Assembly (NCBI GenBank): GCA_018894105.1
Contig: CM032120.1
Span: forward strand, 28,356,710 to 28,420,709
Origin: Jacaranda mimosifolia
Taxonomy: Eukaryota; Streptophyta; Magnoliopsida; Lamiales; Bignoniaceae
Direction of reading: 5' to 3'
DNA: 64,000 nucleotides
In this document: positions 58,074 to 64,000 of the stretch, in pieces
Layout of the letters: every line of letters starts with the position of its first letter
How positions within the stretch are numbered: position 1 is the first letter of the stretch
Program-made: the position numbers and the translations under genes
The notes under the pieces: generated by a model
What the model was told of the DNA's origin: nothing
Seen by the model: only the letters and a program-made list of their open reading frames with translations
The model's database searches: none

Positions 58074-61000
58074 TTAATGGGTTTTCAGTCCCATCCCCAG
58101 CTTGGATTTTTGGACTAAAGACAACTCAAGTCCTTTGGTCAAAGGATCAGTCATGTTGTCTTTGGACCTAACAAAATCAATGGCCACAACCCTATCAGAC
58201 ACAAGCCCCCTTATAGACTTTAGTTTAACTTGGATGTGTCTCTTGGTCTTTTGATTATACTTTGAACTTTCGATCTTTGCAATTGTGGTTTGGCTATCAC
58301 AATGCACTGCGATTGTAGAAAAAGACTTACTAACCATGGGTAACTGGACCATCATCCCATGTAGCCATTCAGCCTCCATTCCAATTGTGTCTAAAGCACA
58401 TAAACTCTGCCTCAAGTGTGGATCGACTTACCAAAGTCTGTTTAGTAGACTTCCAGGTGATAGCGTCTCTACCTAAGGTAAATCATACTCTGTACACCCA
58501 TTACTATCGGAGTTTTTGGCTATCCATCTAGCATCACTATATCCCTCAAGTACTATAGGGAATTTGCCATAATGCAGAGCAAGTGATGCCGTGCCTTTAA
58601 GATACCGAAGTACCTTATCCAAAGCCTCCCAATGGGTTATATTGGGACAACTTATATACCTCCCCAGCTTTGAGACTGCAAATGAGATATCTAATCTCAA
58701 GCCATTTGCAAGATATTGTAAGCTCCCAATAATATGAGAATACCTCAATTGAGGCACATAAATACTACTTTCATTCTTAAAAAGAGTCAAAGAAGGATCA
58801 TATGGTGTCTTAGCGATTCTACTCTCCTTATAGCCAAATTTCTCAATTATCTTCTCAACATAGTGAGATTGAGAAATAGCTATACCCTCGGTTGACCAAA
58901 TCAACTTGAGTCCAAGAATCACATTAGCTTCAACCATATCCTTCATTTCAAACTTACTTTTCAAGTATGATTTTGTCTAATTGATAATCTCAATGGTGAA
59001 CCAATCAATAAAATATCATCCACACATAAGCATAGTACAATACAATCATCACATTTAACCTTACAGTAATTGCACTTATCATTATCATTTACGCTGAAAC
59101 CAAATGATACAATAGTTTTATCAAATTTCTCATGCCATTGCTTAAGCTTTTGTTTCAATCCATACAGGGATTTAACAAGCTTACAAACATTTTACTCGTT
59201 ACCAGGAGCTACAAATCCCTCAAGCTAATCCATATAAATATCTTCCTTGAGATCACCATAGAGAAAGGTTGTTTTCACATCCACCTGGTAAACCGTGAAA
59301 CTATATACAGAAGCCATTACTGTAAGTACTTAGATTATAGTTAATCGAGCAACCAGGGAATAGGTATCAAAGAAGTCTATTCCCTCTTTTTGTCTAAACC
59401 CTTTGGCAACTAATCTAGCCTTAAACTTATCTATGGTTCCATCAAATATTGGTTTCTTTTTAAAGATCCATTTGCACCCAATCATAGTACACCCCGGAGG
59501 CAGATTGATTAATTCCCATATCCTATTAGAGACAATGGAATCCATCTCACTTTTGATAGCTACCTTCCAATGCTTAGCTTCAGATGAGGCCATAGCATCC
59601 TTGAAGGTCATAGGATCATCCTCGACATTGTAAGTGATGAAATCACTTACAAAATCCTTGATGATCCTAGTTCTCTTACTCCGTCTAAGTTCATCTTGTT
59701 CTTCAGCTCCAATGGATGCTGAACCAGAACTACTTGGATTAGCCCTCACATTTGACATCTTTTCACATGTTCAGGAATAGAAGTTGATGTAATAGTTGAA
59801 TCTAAAGAAATATCCAGAGGTATTCCAGTTTTCATTGGAACACGTCCTCAAAGAACGTGGCATCATGAAATTCCACTATTGTGTTAACTTCTATGCCTAG
59901 GATTTTGGGCTTAATTACCAAAAATCTCAACGCATAGCTTGTTTCCACATAGCCCAAGAAGACCGCATCAACAATTTTAGGACCAAGCTTTTTCCTTTTA
60001 TGTTATGGGACTAGAACATTTGGAAGACAGCCCCACACTCGGAAGTACTTTAAGCTAGGTTTTCTAATTTTCCAGAATTCAAATAGAGTGCACTCTTTAT
60101 GTTTAGAGGGACTCTGTTTAGAATATGGCAAGCCGTATTTAAAGCCTTTCCCCACATATATTTAGGCAGCCCAAAATTCAAAAGTAGATTGTTGATCATG
60201 TCTTTAAAGGTTCTATTCTTTCGTTTTGCTATCCCATTAGACGAGGGACAGTAAGGAGGAGTCTCTTCATGAATAGTACTGAAGTTTCGGCAATATTTAT
60301 TGAATTGATTTGACTCATACTCTCCACCTCTATCTGATTTTAACCGCTTAACTTTCTTACCAATTTGATTTTCAGCTTCATTTTTTAAAATGTATAAACT
60401 TTTCAAGTGTTTCATCTTTATGTTTTAACAGATAAACATAACAGTATCTACTACAATTATCTATAAAGGTAATAAAGTATCTTTTTTGATCTTTTGTTAA
60501 GATCCCATTAAACGCACAAATATCTATATGCACAAGCTCTAGTATTTCAGAATTCCTTTCAACCGATTGGTAAGATTTTCTTACTTGTTTAGCCTCAACA
60601 CATACTTGGCATTTGTGACTACGTTCAATATCATGTTTAGGTATTAAATTTAAGTTCATCATGCGTTTAACAGAACCAAAATTCAGATGCCCTAAACGAC
60701 TATGCCATATATTAGAACTTTCAACTGTATTTACCAAAGATTCAGAATATAAAGTTTTATTGATTGGATCAGAAGAATTTACATACTCGGCTTTTAATTT
60801 AAATAAACCATAAGACAAATAGCCCTTACCAATAGACAAAGCAAAATGCTAAATTACGACTTTATTGAACTTAAACGTGAGCTCATAGCCTTCCTTAACT
60901 ATTACAGAACTACTGATAATGTTTCTCCGTATAGTCGGGACGTGATGCATTCTTAGTAGAGATAATATGCGCCCCGAAGGAAACTTCATGTCCACACATC

Positions 61001-61260
61001 CTATCCCAAATACCTTGGTAGCACTAGAGTTCCCCATTATTATAGATTTTCCATCAACTGGCTGATAAGACATAAATAGTAATTTATTAGCACAAATGTG
61101 CACATTTGCCCCAGTATTTATTAACCAGTTAAAAGGTTCACAAATAGTACAAACTTCAGGTTTTAAAGTTATGTACCCATCAACAGTCGTCTATGGAGCT
61201 CTAGCTTTGCTAGTCTCCCCAACAACCATGTTGACCACTACGGAAGCAACAGAGTTGGTT
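58074..61260 (-). pseudogene. Decayed pol of the copia element
   Basis: The minus-strand pieces are in copia order. Protease comes first (about 61150-60849), with the active-site triplet reading NTGA instead of the usual DSGA. The GAG-pre-integrase segment with WHSRLGHLNFGSVKRM and CQVCVEAKQ, then the integrase core, run from 60839 to 60378. Integrase continues with LKSDRGGEYES and PYCPSSNGIAKRKNRT (60415-60050). RT starts with GCKWIFKKK and FKARLVAKGFRQKEGIDF (59758-59330), and the RT catalytic motif LCVDDIL follows at 59158-58961. The RT thumb and RNase H start at 58964-58473; the RNase H C-terminus with KRHIQVKLKSIRG is at 58415-58074. The element is not expected to move on its own. Confidence 0.87.
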
Positions 61261-61316
61261 TTGGCTTTGGCTTTCTTAAGACAGTCCTTAGCCCAATGGC
61301 CGTCTTGCCCACAATT

Positions 61317-62086
61317 CTAGCATGGTTTGTTTGCTTTAGGTTTGCCTTTACTAATGGTCTTAGAGTTCGAGTTCATTTGATTCATTTTATTGAACTTTTT
61401 CTTCCCTTCAATAACCACATTGGCCTTAGGTTGGTGCTTAACCGGAACTTCATGAGTTTGGTTCCGGTGTTTTTCCTCAATACTGATCGCAATCATGAGA
61501 TCATCCAAAGACAGCTTCCCTTTTTTATGCTTGAGTGTCATTCCAAAATTCTCCAAAAACTTACGGAATTTATCCACTATGGACATGACTAGAAACTTCT
61601 CAGGAAGTTTCATCTTAGCATCAGCAAAAGCATGCTCAAGGTTGATCAATTCATGCGTCTGTTCAGTTACAGACTTTCCCTCAACCATATAATACTTCAT
61701 GAACTTAGAAACAGAATACCTCTCGAGGCCTTGCTCTTAAGTATTATATTTTCGATCCAACTCATCCCACAGTGACTTAGCGGTGTATGAGTCTAAGCAG
61801 TAAATATCGAAGAGAACATTTGACAATGACACAAAATGATCCCTCGACCTAATTGATCTTTCTCAGTCTACTCAACTATTTCAGCTGTTTTGGGATCAGT
61901 ATCAGTCGGTTCAGGTCTAATCACTGAAATCACTAAAAGAAGACCTTTCATTGTGAACTGGGTTTTCATTTGTTGTTGCCAACGTTTGAAAAATTAGCCC
62001 CCAAACTTTTCTGGCAAGCCTGAAAAGTCAACTTTAGAGGACAACAATGAACCAGCACCAGAACTACTTGCAGATGAAGATGCCAT
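61317..62086 (-). pseudogene. Decayed gag of the copia element
   Basis: Begins at an ATG at 62086 on the minus strand with a Ser/Ala/Gly-rich start and continues in broken frames to an open part at 61700-61317. That part shows LINLEHAFADAKMKLPEKF and LSLDDLMIAISIEEKHR, typical of copia-type gag (UBN2-like). A zinc-knuckle-like CxxxGHWAKDC follows just downstream at about 61310-61285. Stops lie at 61740-62000. Confidence 0.78.
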
Positions 62087-62136
62087 TTCAAATAAAGCAA
62101 TTTAACAAATGCTTAAATAAATAATTTCTTCAAGAT

Positions 62137-63121
62137 TGTTGGAAATATAATATCAGATTATAAACAACATATTAAAGTAGAATAGCAATTCAGTTTATAA
62201 TCACAATGCAGTGTTTGAAAAACAATATAACAAATATTTCAAAAATAACCAACATGCATATATTCCAAAATATATTCGGTTGCAATTTTAGTTTAGCAAA
62301 AGAATAAACTAAAAGCAAACAACCCAGTTTGGAATATACCAATAGAAATTACAGAAGTCAGTACATAAATCGAGAACTTATCTCACAGTTGTGTATAGTA
62401 AAAGAACTTACATAAATCGAGAACTTATCTCCTTGAAGAAAGTTCAGCGAAACTTTCTCCAGGATAAGATAGTCTCAAAAGCCTTTAGGTGCGCTTCAGA
62501 AAGCTTCACCTCGATCGCCACTCAATTTCCAGAAAATGATAAGCAACACTATATCAGACAAATATTAGAGGAGAGAAGAGATTTTGTTCTTTGTGTGTTC
62601 TATACTGCTTACAGTAGCAGCTATATATAGGCGTGAGAGAGGAGGCATTAGGATGTCCAGGTTCATTAACAAAATTCAAGATAAAAACTTAAAATTTTCA
62701 ATAAAAAGATTAATACAAGACAATTCGCCCAAACTCCATCGTCATCACCATTGTCGGGGGGACAGCGGCGGCGGCGCGCACGTGCGGGCACACACCCTCA
62801 TGAGTCCCTTAATTAATACTTTACCAAGCGTCAATACTTAAACCACATATATGGTGTATTCCCATTGGGTAAATTTCCAATGTGGGATAAATGATATCAG
62901 ACAAAGAGCTTTTTATATTCCTACTTATTCCCCTATACTTTGTCTTACAAGTAATGTGGGATTTTCCCCACATATATAATCTTTTATTTTTTTTGTCTCC
63001 CCTTTATATATACACAACACTTATGGATTCCAATCAAACTGACATCCATCCATAAGATTTAATCACTTCTTAAATATATAATAAAACATAAATCTCAATT
63101 GATTAGATGCCAATTACAACA
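62137..63121 (-). repeat. 5' LTR of the copia element
   Basis: 985 bp. Compared with the other LTR it lacks roughly 140 bp between 62660 and 62690, and the 5' quarter is rearranged around 62360-62440 with a small duplication of CATAAATCGAGAACTTATCT. The GC-rich patch at 62755-62785 matches 57150-57190 imperfectly. TA-rich TATA box at about 62620. Confidence 0.87.
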
Positions 63122-63242
63122 AAAGAAGCCGACCATCTCTTCTCATGAAATTCAAACCGCTGTGGACTTTCTTGGCAGGTGAATTGGCTAAGCACGTCGT
63201 TTCAGAAGGGACCAAAGCGTTATGAAATTCACGAGCTCTTGA
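63122..63242 (+). pseudogene. H2B: Histone H2B pseudogene, 3' part
   Basis: Encodes KPTISSHEIQTAV, then after a frameshift GELAKHVVSEGTKAL and after another MKFTSS and a stop at 63240-63242. This is the conserved C-terminal helix of plant H2B ([32 protein letters not shown]). The frameshifts and the internal deletion show it was a pseudogene before or independently of the copia insertion. Confidence 0.85.
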
Positions 63243-64000
63243 AGGATCTCCTAGGGTTTCTTTTTCTTTTTTCTCCCTCAGATCTTACGATTTTCTATTT
63301 AAGGATTATTACTACTTGTGTAAATGGGTTTCAAAACTTTGCTTGAATGAATGGCAATTTATTTACGATTTTCTGCATGACATTTTCATTTCTCTTAATT
63401 TAATTCGCAACAAAAAAATGAATAACTGCCAATCTTGTTGCTGCATCTGCTGCTGCAAATTGCCTGTGGACATTACAATTTCTCACCAACTCTGGCAAAA
63501 GTAAATTATTCACCTTATGACATGGATTTTTGATGGAGGGCCGACAAGGAGATTTGCTTGTGGAAGAACTAATGCGAATTTTACTGTCTTAAGATATTCT
63601 TCTTCTTCATTCTTAAAAAGAATGAGGGGTTTTATTTGAATTTCTCTTAATTTTAAACAAAAAGTATAGATCATAGAAAACAAAACATAAAAACTAAGCA
63701 CCTTAATTTTTAATTTAAGAAATGAGTTTTTAACCAAAAAGGCGTAGATTATGGAAAACAAAACTATTAAAAAAAAAAATTGGAGTTTTCTAATTTATGT
63801 TGACTTAAAAAGAGTATCCTAAATTTCTAAAGGGCATTCTAGACAATTCATGCCAAAATCTGCGTCCCTAGTTGCATTTTGAGTGCATGTTCATCATCAG
63901 AAGGTATTTAGCTCGATTGCAAAAGGTACGAAATACTTATCAAACTCCAGTATATTCACATGAGATTTTATGGTAATTCTGAATTTCAAAGGGGTAATAT
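63243..64000. other. 3' flank of H2B pseudogene, no gene
   Basis: AT-rich sequence with pyrimidine runs (63258-63282). Short frames have no recognisable domain. Confidence 0.4.

Larger units (their letters stand above)
56362..63121 (-). mobile_element. Ty1/copia LTR retrotransposon, minus strand
   Basis: LTRs at 56362-57524 and 62137-63121 start TGTTGGAAATATAATATCAG and end CAATTACAACA on the plus strand. The TSD is AAAGA (56357-56361 and 63122-63126). The flanks are two parts of one H2B pseudogene, which confirms the boundaries. Gag and pol are on the minus strand in copia order (integrase before reverse transcriptase) and are broken by stops. A short G-rich tract (TTGTTGGGGAT on the minus strand) beside the left LTR is the likely polypurine tract. 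The usual TGGTATCAGAGC primer site was not seen next to the right LTR. Length is 6760 bp. Confidence 0.92.

Overview
The window is nuclear DNA of a flowering plant, most likely a eudicot. It is AT-rich, has GT-AG spliced genes and is crowded with plant-type transposable elements. No tools were used. Family names rest on motifs I recognise; boundaries rest on terminal repeats and target-site duplications (TSDs) read directly from the sequence.

Host genes. Two tandem, same-strand copies of a class I 12-oxophytodienoate reductase (OPR; old yellow enzyme family) sit at 609-4616 and 44189-48529. Each has five exons and an open 380-codon frame. A third OPR 5' end (TATA box plus exon 1, 43348-43578) lies just upstream of the second copy. 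Its reading phase would allow it to splice onto exon 2. The duplicated block runs roughly 120-6430 and 43678-50560, and each copy has picked up its own insertions. Two broken gene remnants show insertion points: a cytochrome c oxidase subunit 5C-like sequence (28367-28427 and 42865-42976, minus strand) and a histone H2B pseudogene (56202-56361 and 63122-63242, plus strand).

Mobile elements, left to right. CACTA MITE-like element 5103-6286 (TSD CAT). Tourist-like MITE 6500-6876 (TSD TAA). hAT-like element 7632-8343 (8-bp TSD with one mismatch). LTR-like relic about 8935-9540. Non-autonomous Helitron 9955-12380. Possible MITE 14270-14740. Tat-type Ty3/gypsy element 16565-27092, minus strand (TSD AATAT), with an antisense extra gene. 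A PIF/Harbinger element of about 14.4 kb, 28428-42864 (TSD TTA). Tourist MITE 45830-46191 in an OPR intron (TSD TAA). hAT-like element 49343-50153 (TSD CTTGAAAG). CACTA-type element about 50757-56065. Ty1/copia element 56362-63121, minus strand (TSD AAAGA).

The most unusual object is the PIF/Harbinger element. It is inserted into the COX5C-like frame, which becomes continuous again when the element and one TTA are removed. Besides a decayed DDE transposase and a Myb/SANT-like ORF it carries a plus-strand gene of the 'putative plant transposon protein' type, a GRF-zinc-finger-like ORF with a C-terminal membrane segment, another small ORF, a degenerate GC-rich minisatellite of about 63 bp, and exactly eight almost identical copies of a 586-bp unit (37363-42050). 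It looks like a transposon carrying a young satellite array.
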